Shown: positions 10,640-21,149, counted from the stretch's first letter. The stretch is DNA of 64,000 bases from Doryteuthis pealeii (GCA_023376005.1 CM042143.1:81207403-81271402); one strand, 5' to 3'. Notes: a model not told the origin generated them from the sequence alone. Made by a program: numbers and translations.

Positions 10640-10697
<58 letters not shown>
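10640..10697. repeat. (AT)n microsatellite with (GAT)n end
   Basis: About 54 bp of AT repeats followed by GATGATGATGATG. Confidence 0.95.
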
Positions 10698-10699
<2 letters not shown>

Positions 10700-10829
10700 G
10701 ATGATGATGATAAAAGATAAATTCGGAAGACTGAAAGAGAATTACCAATATAATCATACGAAGTTTAAAATAAACATTTTTTTTTAGAAAAATCAATTTT
10801 TATTCAATTTAAATGAGAAATTCATGATT

Positions 10830-11283
10830 TACAGTATTGAAAAAACTTGGAAAAAAGTCTGGAGGATCTGGAAATCAGAGAAAGAATTGAGACCATCCAG
10901 ACTACTGCACTGCTGCAATCGGCTAGAATACTTAGAAGAGTCCTGGTGACCTGAGGAGACTTGTTGTCCCTCAGCCTTGCTCTTAAGACTGATTACAGCA
11001 GCCAAGCACAAAGTATTATCCAATCCAGACTATAAGATCAGACCTAGTTTTAATTAATTAGATGAAAAAAAATTGTCATATATTGTTTTTTGACAACAGA
11101 GAGGAAGAGGAAAACTGGAAAAAATACTTGCCAGAGATATGAAAAAGCGGTGGAACATAATAGTGGCGGAGATACCAATCGTAGTTGGGTCTCTTGGAAC
11201 AGTTTCCAAAAACCTGGAAAAGAGACTCGATGAACTGAAGATTAGAATTGAAACCACACAGACCATAGCACTACTAAATTCTG
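10830..11283 (+). pseudogene. Two 3' fragments of a non-LTR retrotransposon in tandem
   Basis: First piece (10830-11000): LEKSLEDLEI, then ETIQTTALLQSARILRRVL across small frameshifts. Second piece (11105-11283): KLEKILARDMKKRWNIIVAE, IPIVVGSLGTVSKNLEKRL and ETTQTIALLNSAN. Both match the same C-terminal module, whose consensus here is WNM-VTVIPIVVGALGTVPKGLE...RIETIQTTALLRSARILRRVL. It is found at several other loci in the window. It lies after the RT domain of a LINE polyprotein in many animal genomes. These are inactive fragments. Confidence 0.7.
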
Positions 11284-11285
11284 CA

Positions 11286-11323
<38 letters not shown>
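11284..11323. repeat. (AAT)n microsatellite
   Basis: 13 AAT units replacing the end of the LINE fragment, immediately after NSAN. Confidence 0.95.
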
Positions 11324-11324
<1 letters not shown>

Positions 11325-11327
11325 CGA

Positions 11328-11690
11328 TTTAGTGTTAATTAACAAGAAAAAATAACTTGTCATCTAGTGGATTCTGCCGTACCGGCGGACCACAGAGTAA
11401 AATGAAAGAAAGCGAAAAAATAAACAAATATTTGGACCTGGCCAGAGAACTAAAAAACAAAAAACAAAACAAAACAAAAACCAAACAATCAAACAAACAA
11501 AAAACAATGGGACATGAGTGTGACGGTGATACCAATAGTAGTTAGAGACTTTGGAACGGTCCACAATGGTTTTTGAAAAAAGACTGGAGGAATTAGAATC
11601 AGAGGAAGAATCGAGACTATTCAGACCACAGCATTGTTAAGATCGGCTAGAATACTCAGAAGATTTCTAAGACCCATTTGAAATCGGATC
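11328..11690 (+). pseudogene. Third tandem LINE C-terminal fragment, interrupted by an A-rich repeat
   Basis: Contains the coding remnants for LINKKK, the PADHRVK-like region (CGGCGGACCACAGAGTAAAA), ESEKINKYLDLARELK, then about 55 bp of AAAC-rich simple sequence (11455-11505), then TVIPIVV and RIETIQTTALLRSARILRRFL across frames. It lies in the same orientation as the two preceding fragments. Confidence 0.7.
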
Positions 11691-11857
11691 ACCGGATCAA
11701 TTTCCTTCGACGATAACCGGTACACGGTGAGCGCACCGTTTGGTGTTTATCAAACAATTGCTAGAAAATTGAATTCTTACTGGGCGCCCTATGTTTTTGT
11801 CTTGTGCCAAACTAAGCTAAACTAGGTAAAAGACATCAGAAGTGAGAGTTGAATGTT

Positions 11858-12145
11858 TCGTAATAAAAGGAAAACAAGGTAATTGCTTAACTTAAGCTTT
11901 ATTCAGTATAATTTAACTGTGGTCCAGTTTAGGTGAAGATTCTTTAGTATTTATAGTGAGGTGATCCAGGGGGGATAACTATGTTTAACTTCACCAGATA
12001 GATAAATAGTATAATAAAAGACAATCAAGGTAATTGCTTTACTCAAGCTTTATTCAATATACTTTATCTGTGGTCCAAGTTAAGGTGAAGATTCTTTAGC
12101 ATTTATAGTGAACTGATCCAGGGGGAGACAACTATGTTTGACGTC
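11858..12145. repeat. Tandem duplication, about 150-bp unit
   Basis: Copy 1 (about 11860-11995) and copy 2 (about 12010-12145) share AAGGTAATTGCTT, CTTTATTCARTATA, TCTGTGGTCC and TGATCCAGGGGG at about 85% identity. No coding sense. Confidence 0.8.
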
Positions 12146-13018
12146 ACAGTCTCGCAGAATATTTAAGAGTTAAAAATCAAACTTTAAATTCAATTTGGAA
12201 GTTATTTGAAAACTATTAACAAAATTTAAAGAAAAATAGTACATTAAATACTTGTGTTATGTGCTGGTAACCATATATTTCAATGATTAATTAATATTTA
12301 ATCTTAATTTTTTTCTTTCTTTCTTTTTGTATATGTCCGTTTTCTCGTTGATTGGTTGACCACTGCTCTGGGTTAAGTTTCATTTATCACCGGTAGATAT
12401 GTAGTTTTAATTACCGCTAAGATTTATCTGATTTAATTAAAAGGAACTTCTGATTTAGCACCGATGGTTTTAAAGAACCTTTTGCATTCAGGCATTTCAT
12501 TCTCTTCGCCCGACCCCCCTCTCTCTCTTCCCTTCTCTCTCTCTCACACACCGACAGGCACTCTCCACCTCGACCCTTTCCACCGGCCATCTTTCGTTTC
12601 ACCATAAAGGAATCCAGCAAATTAAAATAAATGTCGGCGGTGCAATCAGGTATTGGCGTAATGCATTTGCAATGATATTAGATATTCGTGCAGGGACGAT
12701 TCAAAAAAAAAAAAAAAAGAAAAAAAAGAAAAAAGAGGCGGGTAGTAATGAAAAAATTCAAAAGAAATTAGGGGAAAGGAAAAGCAAGTAAGGAAGGGAG
12801 GAGAAATAAATAAATGAATGAAAGAAAGAAAAAGAAAAAAAAAGGGAAAGAAAAAAAGAAAAGAAGGAAGAGAATTGGTAAAACGAAAAAGGAAATGAGA
12901 AAATGATACAAGCAAAAGGAGAGAGAAAAAAACAAACAAAAAAAAACAAAAAAATACCAGGAAAACAAGGGAAGATCAAATACAGAAAAGACGAGTATAT
13001 ATATGAATGCATAATCTG
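12146..13018. other. Low-complexity region, A/G-rich
   Basis: 12690-12960 is a purine-rich run (AAAAAGAAAAG-type) and 12520-12545 a CT run. No gene is supported; the open frames are poly-F/S translations. Confidence 0.5.
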
Positions 13019-13023
13019 TTCAG

Positions 13024-13095
<72 letters not shown>

Positions 13096-13098
13096 CAA

Positions 13099-13131
<33 letters not shown>

Positions 13132-13181
13132 GCTCAATATCTATCTATCTATCTATATCTATCTATCTATCTATCTATCTA

Positions 13182-13224
<43 letters not shown>

Positions 13225-13237
13225 ATCTATCTATCTA

Positions 13238-13278
<41 letters not shown>

Positions 13279-13284
13279 GTTCCA

Positions 13285-13323
<39 letters not shown>

Positions 13324-13325
13324 GT
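13024..13325. repeat. (TATC)n array with interspersed variant units
   Basis: About 300 bp of ATCT repeats, broken by the short interruptions CTCAATATC (13094), TGCTCAATATC (13131) and TGTTCCATATC (13278) and by several TATATC units. The reuse of CTCAATATC shows block duplication inside the array. Confidence 0.95.
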
Positions 13326-13832
13326 AGTTAGAGTAGCGTGGACATGTTTGAAATCATAATATCATTATCAAGAACTAGATAAAAAAATAAATGTTGTTGT
13401 CTTCAGATAAAACTAATTGCTTTCTCAGGTCTTTTAAAAAGTAATGAAAGAGTAAGCCAGAGGAAAGAAAGAGTGAATAATGGTTAAAACATTCTATATC
13501 AGGTCACTCTCTCTTTCCTTTTACTCTTTCTTTCTTTCTTTCACCATAGAAAGGGAAAAGAAAGAAAAAAGAAACATAAATGAAATATAAAAAGAAAGAA
13601 AATCACAAACAGAATCAAAGGCTGGACAATCATAACGACAAAGACTAAATCAGAATTGTTGAGTATTTATCTTTTCTTTGTTTATTTATTATCTAATTAT
13701 TTTTCTAATTTTATATTTCTTATATTTTCCGTTTGTATTTCTTTGTGTATTTTCCTCACTTATTTTTCTTGAATTTTTCTTAAATTTTGTGTTTTAAATT
13801 GTGAATAAGTCCTATCAAAACTTTTTTATTGA

Positions 13833-14158
13833 TTTTAACGGCATGTCAACTCATCAAGTGTTATTTTATGCCATGAGACTAATGGAAACAACAATTCTAC
13901 ATTTTTCTAACCATGAATAAGGAAATTATTATTTGCCAATTTCCCGATCCCCTCAAACAGGAATAATTTTTAAACACTCAGAGTGGATCTGGAAATAATT
14001 GTAATGAATGAGTACTCCACACTCCCCCAGATATCCAAAACTAGGGAATCCTAAGATGTAGTTTAGTTTCATACTCCAGAAACTCTGGTGGGTGTGCTGG
14101 GGGGGGGGTTCCTACTCATATGCAGGGGGATACAGTTAGCGTATTCTAAACCCAGACA
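13833..14158 (-). repeat. Family D retroposon, short form
   Basis: The left end is the reversed shared tail (TTTTAACGGCATGTCAACTC). The body has CACTCAGAGTGGATCTGG and GAGTACTCCACACTCCCCCA. The 5' end is near 14158, at the reverse of TGTCTGGGTTTAGAATACGC. Confidence 0.7.
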
Positions 14159-14214
14159 ACAGGTCGACTTTTTTGTGCGTTACATGTTTTGTAAGCCAAG
14201 CAAATATATAATTC

Positions 14215-14283
14215 AAAATGCATATGAAAATATATAGGATGATCCAAAAATCAGACCTTTTAAAAAAGTATGTTTTTTTGGTC

Positions 14284-14350
<67 letters not shown>

Positions 14351-14419
14351 TGACCAAAAAACAGAAATTTTTAAAAAGTCTGTTTTTTGGATCATCCTAT
14401 ATATTTTCATATGCATTTT
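14215..14419. repeat. Palindrome of palindromes around (AT)n/(AG)n
   Basis: The outer arms 14215-14289 and 14350-14419 are near-perfect reverse complements, starting AAAATGCATATGAAAATATA on the left. Each arm itself contains a hairpin of the type AGGATGATCCAAAAA...TTTTTGGTCACCCT. The centre is a ~44-bp (AT)n plus an AG run (14288-14350). A third related hairpin lies at 14868-14926. Confidence 0.85.
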
Positions 14420-14439
14420 CATATGCATTTTGGAAAATG

Positions 14440-14690
14440 GACTCGTGGAAAATGGACTCGTCGATTCGAGTTCAATTCCTAGACGAAGCTGTTGGCATTT
14501 CACATAGCGCTAATACCTTGGGAAAGGTATGAATCCATATATTCTCCCTCCAGCTATGGGTTAAATAGTAGGGCAGACTGGGCCCTTCAGCCTTGGGTAG
14601 GTAACCAGTCTAGGAGAGGGATAACTCTGAATTCAAAATTCTTGAGGTCAGTCGTTGATTGGGTTTGTGGCAACTCTTGATGCACCAATT
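14440..14690 (+). repeat. tRNA-derived SINE family B
   Basis: The head remnant TCGATTCGAGTTCAATTCCT is followed by the body TTTCACATAGCGCTAATACC, GGTATGAATCC and AATAGTAGGGCAGACTGGGC. It ends in a GGTAACCAGTCTAGGAGAGG-type segment. Confidence 0.8.
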
Positions 14691-14811
14691 CTTTCCTATC
14701 GACTGTGCCAAAAAGTGTAGATGGTCCAACACAAACCTTCACCACTATAAACAAATCACTGTGTGGGTGTTCATTGTGTGTATGAACCCTCATGTGTCGA
14801 CGAGAGAGTTC

Positions 14812-14815
<4 letters not shown>

Positions 14816-14867
<52 letters not shown>

Positions 14868-14926
14868 GGGTGACCCCAAAAAACAGGTCTGACTTTTTAA
14901 AAAAGTCTGTTTTTTGGGTCACCCTG
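14816..14926. repeat. (AT)n array abutting a hairpin MITE
   Basis: (AT)n at 14816-14864 runs directly into a 59-bp inverted repeat (14868-14926): AGGGTGACCCCAAAAAACAG and the reverse GTCTGTTTTTTGGGTCACCC. This is the same hairpin family as at 14.24 and 14.35 kb. Confidence 0.85.
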
Positions 14927-15082
14927 TATTATCCCATTCTTTTTTGTTAATAAAGAAAGAATCAGGGAAAACTAGTGTCACAACACACAGTATGAGAAAG
15001 TCGGCTCTGACATTCTGGAACATTTTGTTGTTTATTTATTTCTCTGACTACCCACCTTAATTATGGTTCATGATATAAATTC

Positions 15083-15500
15083 TGTGGTACCCTGACTTAC
15101 GAGTACCCCAACTTAAGACTTTCCGATTTACTCAGATCAATTTTTTGTTTTGTGTTGAGAGCTAAAATTTGATGTACGCCCGCGCTTCAGATATGATTAT
15201 TTAAATAAGTTCACTAAAACATTTAAGTTTCCAAATTTATAACGCCAAAGAGAAATATTGTTTATTAAAAATAAAGATTTAAACATATTACAGCACATAA
15301 TTAATTACATTCTATTTTATTATGTTTTTTTTATACAGTGCAGTTCTATTTTGGTTATAGAAAAATGTAACACATATAGGGTGTTTTTTGAACGGATTAA
15401 TGGCATTTCAGTTTATTACCATGGGGAAAATTGATTTGATTACGAGGAAATTGACTTACGAGCGGAACGAATTAAACTCGTAAGTCAATGTATGTGTTTG
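15083..15500. mobile_element. MITE with CTTACGAGT terminal repeats
   Basis: The ends are CCTGACTTACGAGTACCCC (left) and the reverse complement of AACTCGTAAGTCAATGTA (right). The interior is AT-rich, with no coding. A second, opposite-strand copy lies at about 33655-34015. A mariner/pogo-type origin is plausible from the terminal motif but not proven. Confidence 0.7.
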
Positions 15501-15719
15501 TTTATGGGAGTGTGTGAAAATGTGTAACAAGAAAGATGAAAAGAAAAAAAAGAAGAAAAGAGAATCAAGTAGAAAAGAACAGAAAAAAAAGAAACGAAGA
15601 GAAAGAAAGAAAGTAAACAGAAAAAATAAAGAGATTCAAAGGAAAAAAAGGAAATAATATTGAAAGCTAAATAATAAGATATGATTAAAGGGATGTTAAA
15701 AAAAAAAGCAAATAAAAAA

Positions 15720-15822
15720 CTAAAAAAAAAAAAAAAAAAAAACAGTAAAAAAGAAGAAAGTAAGAAACAAAGGAAGAAATATTGGTACAGATCAATCGAG
15801 ATAGAAAGCGAGTGAGATGCAT

Positions 15823-15904
<82 letters not shown>

Positions 15905-15905
15905 A
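15720..15905. repeat. Poly-A tract and (AG)n microsatellite
   Basis: A-rich region 15685-15745 and a perfect AG array at about 15827-15901. Confidence 0.95.
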
Positions 15906-15958
15906 CTGATTTTAATGGCGTGTCAAACTGTCTAGGGTTATTTGTGTTGTTAATGTAT
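15906..15958 (-). repeat. Isolated shared 3' tail, 5'-truncated
   Basis: Reads GATTTTAATGGCGTGTCAAA then GGGTTATTTGTG, the reverse of the family C/D/5S tail. It abuts the (AG)n array. Confidence 0.5.
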
Positions 15959-16009
15959 GTTAGTATTCCGCATTCTATATACAAGAAGCACGCAGTGTAA
16001 TGATTATTG

Positions 16010-16235
16010 TCATATGAAATGGACACGACAAGACGAGTTCAAATCCTGGAAGAGGCTATTTGCATTTCACATAGTACTTGATCAAGGTATGAATCCAACT
16101 GTTCCTCCTCCAGCTATGAATAGTAGGGTAGACTTGAAGGAAAACTTTGAATTCTGTTAATCTCTGCTTAAGAAATTGACCTTGTGTCCCATCCTACTAA
16201 TGCGGAGGGATGGTAAATACGTGTATATAGGTTTT
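16010..16235 (+). repeat. tRNA-derived SINE family B
   Basis: B-box-like GACGAGTTCAAATCCTGG, body TTTGCATTTCACATAGTACT and GGTATGAATCCAACTGTTCC, and a 3' end TGCGGAGGGATGGTAAATA. An internal stretch after AATAGTAGGGTAGACTTG is deleted. Confidence 0.8.
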
Positions 16236-16299
16236 TCCCTTCTTGGACTTCTATGTATGCTCGAAGTGTTACTGAAAAGTTCTAGACGCGAGATGTGTG

Positions 16300-16301
16300 T
16301 A

Positions 16302-16340
<39 letters not shown>
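16300..16340. repeat. (GT)n microsatellite
   Basis: About 38 bp of GT repeats. Confidence 0.95.
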
Positions 16341-16342
<2 letters not shown>

Positions 16343-16498
16343 TTGTGTTTGTGTTTATGAAAAAAGTAGTTCAATTTTATTATTTATATGTTATTAGCCT
16401 TTTTTAAAATCACCCATTTAAAATCCTATTATAAAATTGAACATAACTCCCTGTAAATATATACGGGGAAGTTGTTTATAATTAGCAATTATTAGTTA

Positions 16499-16990
16499 TC
16501 TCTCTTTACAATGATAACTAGAAGGACCTATGGACATACCATAGTATGATAAATTAATTATTACAACGTTTAATATGTTTACTTAAGAACAATTGGAAAA
16601 ATAGTTCAATATGTAAAAAGTATAATAATCTTGATTTAACTCTCTTTCATTCTTTTTTTGTCTTTCCTTCTTTTCATCATGTTCGCTCACTCCTCTCGAT
16701 ATTTCCCCATCTCTATTTTCTGTCTTTCTTTTCTTTCTTTTCATCCCTTTCTTTCCTTTTCTTTATAATAAAAACGGAATGGTCCATTATTTAGCTGGGG
16801 GTTGACGACACTAATTAGAAATAAGAATTCTGTGGATAAACTACACAAGATAATCAGGATTTACATTTTTGCATGTCATCTTGGACGATTTGGACAGTCT
16901 AATTTTTAACCAGTGTGTGTTGCAGGTTGATAACGGACGGACTATTTAGAAACAAGCGTATTGATATATAAATGTTAAGCACGAACGCAG
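16499..16990. repeat. Paralogous copy of the 2.0-3.1 kb repeat, without insertions
   Basis: Aligns to 2027-2816 and onwards (GGACCTATGGACATACCATA, AAAAACGGAATGGTCCATTA, TTGGACGATTTGGACAGTC, GCGTATTGATATATA). It has a continuous sequence where the other copy holds the family E and family D insertions. Confidence 0.8.
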
Positions 16991-17145
16991 AGCTCCACCA
17001 TTGTTGATTGTAAATTGGACTGTAAATTGATTTATGCTCAAAGATTATTTTAACGCTATTGCTCTAACAGAAATCTCGCTTATGCTTGCCATCTTTGCTT
17101 TATTACGTTAACGTATTTACAAATTATCAGTTTGGTTGGTTGGTT

Positions 17146-17712
17146 AGATTTTACGGCATGTCAAACCTTGTTAGGTTATTTTATGACGAAGACATTTTGT
17201 TCGATTCATTCTTGATGGGTATTCAACATTTTTTTATAAAAACAATTTTTTAAACACAATTTTACACTCTTTTTTTCTATTTAAACCATAGATCGGATCC
17301 TAACAAGTACTACCACTCCGGGTCAAGGTGGACCTGGGAGTAATGGTGATGAACGGGTACTCCACACTCCTCAGTGTTCCAGAATTGGAATTTCACTACT
17401 AGATGCAGTTTAACGCCATACACAGGACACTAAGACTCTTAGCCACTGCCTTCTAGCACATATATGATTAAAAAGGATTGGGGTTTGCCATATGGACAAT
17501 AGGGATAGTAGAATCATATAAGTGTTAAGGCTTGACGTGACTAGACAATTGATCGGGGAGGCCTCTCTGACCGGCCATCTAGCCTAAGTAAGGTTCAAAG
17601 TGGAGTGTTGCATGTCATGGACTACTCAACCATCAGGATTCTATCCTTAATCATCACGGGTCACCACTCCCGGACAACAGTTGGCCCCATTGTGGCGATT
17701 TTGCAGTCGGAA
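17146..17712 (-). repeat. Family D retroposon, long form
   Basis: The 3' end at the left follows GGTTGGTTGGTT (reverse of an AACC tail) and TTTTACGGCATGTCAAACC. The full long-form body runs to about 17712. The extreme 5' end is missing. Confidence 0.8.
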
Positions 17713-18049
17713 GGGAAAAAATCAGGTCATCACAATATAAATTCAATTTTCAAGGAAACATTTTTTTTGTTGTCTTTCTCAGTCCTTGTTTGTCGGTTTG
17801 TGTATGGACGTGTTTGTATATTCACCCCCCCTCTCACCCGCGCGCGCGTGAACACAGACGAGAAAATGTATTCAAGATAAACTTTTATCTGAAAAAAAAA
17901 AAATTATAATATTAACCCGACTAAACAATAAATAGCGATGTTCTCAGTTTTGAACAGCTGCCAAAATATGCCGGAAAACGTCTGGCTGACCGCAGGCCAT
18001 TGACAATAAATTGTCAAGATGGAAACTGATGGTTTATCTCTTTCTTCTG

Positions 18050-18053
<4 letters not shown>

Positions 18054-18115
<62 letters not shown>

Positions 18116-18117
18116 GC
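18054..18117. repeat. (AG)n then (ACAG)n microsatellite
   Basis: AG repeats to 18080, then nine ACAG units. Confidence 0.95.
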
Positions 18118-18514
18118 TATTCCGAGATTGTAATTTTGAGAGTTTTTAAATTGCACGACGAAACAAAATCTTTTGTGTCCCAATAAATAAGAATATGAAT
18201 AAAAAAAATAAATATAAATAAAACCCGTCAACCAGGTGAGACAATATTCGGGGGAGGACCGCATCAGGAATTTTAAGTCGAATTAAAGCTGATCTCAGCA
18301 AATATATAAGTCACAGTACGTTCAGGATTATTGAACATAGCTACAAAATCTATCATGAAGAAAATGACCCGACTTGAATATATTGATGTACACAGTGTTT
18401 GACAAAATGATAATTAGTCTAGGGTTCCATCTATGGGGTAAATAGAAAAAATAATTTTAAATAAGAAAATTGAATACCCATCATGATTGAATAAAACAAA
18501 ATAAGGACCATATG

Positions 18515-18757
18515 ACCGTAAGGCACCCCTTCCACGATCTCGACTCGTGGGGACACTTTTCTCATTTACACCGTAAAGATCCGGTTGTTTGTTAAAGGTT
18601 GGGGTTAGGGTTAAGTTTAGGGGTTAGGGTTAGGGGTTAGTTTTATAATTTAAAAACAAAACTCTAAAAATCGTCTGTAAACAATTAACCGGATTTTGAC
18701 GGTCTAAATGGAAAAAATGTCCCCACGAATCGAAATCGCAAAAGGAGTGCTTAAGAT
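18515..18757. mobile_element. MITE with a telomere-like core
   Basis: The terminal inverted repeats are about 65 bp: GACTCGTGGGGACACTTTTC on the left against the reverse complement of AAAAAATGTCCCCACGAATC on the right, continuing through ACCGTAAAGATCCGGTTG and its partner. The core 18598-18646 is GGGTTAGGG-type repeats. No coding. Confidence 0.75.
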
Positions 18758-18762
18758 CCCCA

Positions 18763-18811
<49 letters not shown>
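18763..18811. repeat. (AAT)n microsatellite
   Basis: About 16 AAT units next to the MITE end. Confidence 0.95.
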
Positions 18812-18837
18812 GGACGTTTTTAAATAGAATAGGTTCT

Positions 18838-18943
18838 CAGATGATTAGATAGTAAACTTTGAAATATTCTATCATGCAAGTACAGTATAACAAAAACATT
18901 TTGGTACAGCCGTCGGGGAAATTCGGTCGGCCAAGAGTTAATA
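18838..18943. mobile_element. Partial TTAA-flanked MITE
   Basis: One half of the element found complete at 25.9, 31.4 and 54.1 kb: GATAGTAAACTTTGAAATAT through CGGCCAAGAGTTAA. The other terminal half is absent. Confidence 0.65.
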
Positions 18944-18974
18944 TACACATATAAAAGAGTTATTATATGTACAT

Positions 18975-18978
<4 letters not shown>

Positions 18979-19031
<53 letters not shown>
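18979..19031. repeat. (AT)n microsatellite
   Basis: About 53 bp of AT repeats just outside the Helitron 5' end. Confidence 0.95.
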
Positions 19032-19036
<5 letters not shown>

Positions 19037-19041
19037 ATATA

Positions 19042-19911
19042 TCATATTATAATGGAGATTGTGTGTTTGTCTGTCTGTAACCGAAACTATTTATTGACAT
19101 CATATTCTCAATGATTTTATTTTTATTTTAACCTCAATTATTAATAAAATTGTTTAACATTATTAATACTGTTAACCATATCTACATGATATTTTCCACG
19201 TACCCCACTTGTACGGGTCAGGCACAAGGCCCTATTTATGTGGGACCACCCACAAGCCGAAGCTCATGGGGTGACGGGTGAAAAATTGCGTCGATCCCGT
19301 CGGCATTCCCCATCAAGGGGGGCGCCTCAGGCACTGGGCAATAAACCCAGCCCTGCCCCTTTAAATTGAGGGGGCAGGTGTTGCCTGGGGGGATGGCCCC
19401 TGGGATTGACGCCGTTAATTATATCAATGGTCAAGAGGCCGAAGCCACTGTTGACCATATCAACATACTAACAACATGCAATTATATTCATATATACAAC
19501 AAAATAGCGGTTTACAGTGTGAACGGGAAGGCTAATTTTCATATTGATATTAAAAATGTGATTTTATTAAATATGTGCTTAGTATTATTGATTTCTAACT
19601 GTTTGGTTTTATTTTAATGAATATAATAAAAAATCTCTTCAATGAATCTTAAATGAAATCCATTAACAAGAAAAAAATAACTGTCATTTTATTCTTTACT
19701 TCCTCTTTTAACTAAATACTTAAATTAGAAAAAAATAACAATGAAAGACGAGAGTGATGGAAGAGTAAGTTTCAGTTGTTCTATTTTTTATTATACTCCC
19801 TCTGTTTCAAATCTTTTTATCGGTATTCTTATTTAGCCTTTCTAATTTAATATAATATTTTATTACATTAAACTTAAATACTTGCACCCGGAGGGTGCAT
19901 ATATTTGCTAG
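19042..19911 (+). mobile_element. Non-autonomous Helitron
   Basis: The 5' end is TCATATTATAATGGAGATTG, preceded by A (19041). The 3' end is CTAG (19908-19911), followed by T (19912). Eight bases upstream of the CTAG lies a hairpin with a perfect 7-bp stem (19883-19899, TGCACCC-GGA-GGGTGCA). A 5'-TC, a hairpin about 8-12 nt before CTRR, and insertion between A and T with no target duplication are the defining Helitron features. No Rep/helicase coding is present, so it would depend on a partner. It contains a family E retroposon at 19188-19453. Confidence 0.8.
19188..19453 (-). repeat. Family E SINE-like insertion inside the Helitron
   Basis: Reverse-complement copy of 2247-2549 (shared blocks include CACCCACAAGCCGAAGCTCA and CTGGGTTTATTGCCCAGTGC in sense). 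Flanked by ACCATATCTACAT (19175-19187) and ACCATATCAACAT (19454-19466), a 13-bp duplication with one mismatch. It therefore inserted into the Helitron or its progenitor by target-primed insertion. Confidence 0.75.
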
Positions 19912-20248
19912 TATATATAAAAGAGTTAATGCACATAGTTAATTTACATAGTCAATATACATAGTTAATATATATAATTTCAGTGATGAATCTGGTTGGT
20001 CACAATGACCAGTAATACAATTGCCTCGTTAGCCGTAAACTCAAAGAGTTTTAGCCATCAGGATGTTTGGTTTTCAGAAATAAATGCCTTCAATTTTATT
20101 TTAATTGATTTCTGTATAAAATTATATATATGTGATAGTTTTTAATACGTTTGAGAATAAAACAATAATATTATAAATCAATTACATCCGGTAAAATCTA
20201 GTTTTGTTAAAACCAGTATGAATTATCCACACCTTATACTAATTAGAC

Positions 20249-20444
20249 CAGTGCTTCTCAACCGGGGGCCATATGCTACCCCTCTGGCCATATAACATTT
20301 ATTTTGGATCCAGGCAATCAAAAACTATTTAATTATAAAAATACAATAGGACTTTTAAACATCGAATGACTGTGGGGCGGGGGGTCCACCAAAATAAGAC
20401 AAGGATCAAAGGGATCCATAGGTAAAAAAGGTTAAGAACCACTG
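20249..20444. mobile_element. hAT-like MITE
   Basis: The ends are CAGTGCTTCTCAACC and, reversed, CAGTGGTTCTTAACC: 15-bp terminal repeats of hAT (Charlie-like) type. The flanks AATTAGAC and ATTTAAAC look like a decayed 8-bp duplication. It is 196 bp and noncoding. Confidence 0.85.
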
Positions 20445-20487
20445 ATTTAAACTTTTATTTCTTAATGATATATATCAAACATTGCAG

Positions 20488-20765
20488 AATCGCCCTGTCG
20501 GCTGTGGTTGTAGAATACGCCGACTGTAAGACCATCTCCCATTAATAGGATCACATGTTGGTCGTGGGTGGCGACCTGTAATGCTTGAGGACAGGATTGT
20601 GAGGACTAAACGGTCTGTGACCTGGGTACTCAGTGGTCCTATGACATGCAAAACTCCACTTCGACTTTTACGGGTTGTCGGAAAGGCCTTATCCGATCAA
20701 TCGGCTGGTCATTTCAAGCCCTAGCACCTATATGATTGTCCCGACCGTATCCCTCAAGTTACATA
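20488..20765 (+). repeat. Family D retroposon, 5' half
   Basis: Starts CGCCCTGTCGGCTGTGGTTG, a well-preserved 5' end, and runs to the CCTATATGATTGTCCCGACC block. There it is cut and joined to a SINE B copy. Confidence 0.75.
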
Positions 20766-20990
20766 TTTGAGTTCAGAGTTTTCCTTTTCCTAGACTGGTT
20801 GCTTAACCAAGATTAAAGAGCCCAGTCTCTCGTACTATTTACCCTAGCTGGAGGGAGAACAGATGGATTCAAACCTTTTCCAAGTAAATTAGCGCTATGT
20901 GAAATGCAAACAGGCACGTCCAGGATTTGAAATCGTCTCGCCGTGTTAATTTTCTACCACGGTAACCATTACACCACGTGCCTCTTTTTA
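20766..20990 (-). repeat. tRNA-derived SINE family B with well-preserved head
   Basis: Minus strand: GAGGCACGTGGTGTAATGGT gives a tRNA-like start with an A box (TGGTGTAATGGTTACCG). A B-box-like GATTTCAAATCCTGGAC is followed by the body and GGTTAAGCAACCAGTCTAGG. This is one of the two best heads of the family (the other is at 48.05 kb). Confidence 0.85.
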
Positions 20991-21149
20991 TCATATAAGT
21001 GCTAGAAGATGATGTCTGAGGGTCAACCACTAGTTTATTAATACATATAAAGTAAATAATTTTTACTATATTGATGTTGGCATCATTCCTTCTACGAGAG
21101 ACGATGGAGTAGTGTCCATTTTTTAACTACGTAGTTTTGGTGGGTTTAT

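Noticed and set aside
11690..12145. Possible LTR with primer-binding-like TGGGCGCC near 11780
   Set aside because: No paired LTR and no gag or pol nearby; the 150-bp repeat is a simple tandem duplication.
12903..13331. 142-codon open frame rich in LSIY
   Set aside because: It is the translation of a TATC microsatellite; the other frames are equally open.
18598..18646. Interstitial telomere remnant
   Set aside because: The TTAGGG-like units are few, irregular and sit at the centre of 65-bp inverted repeats, so they belong to the MITE.
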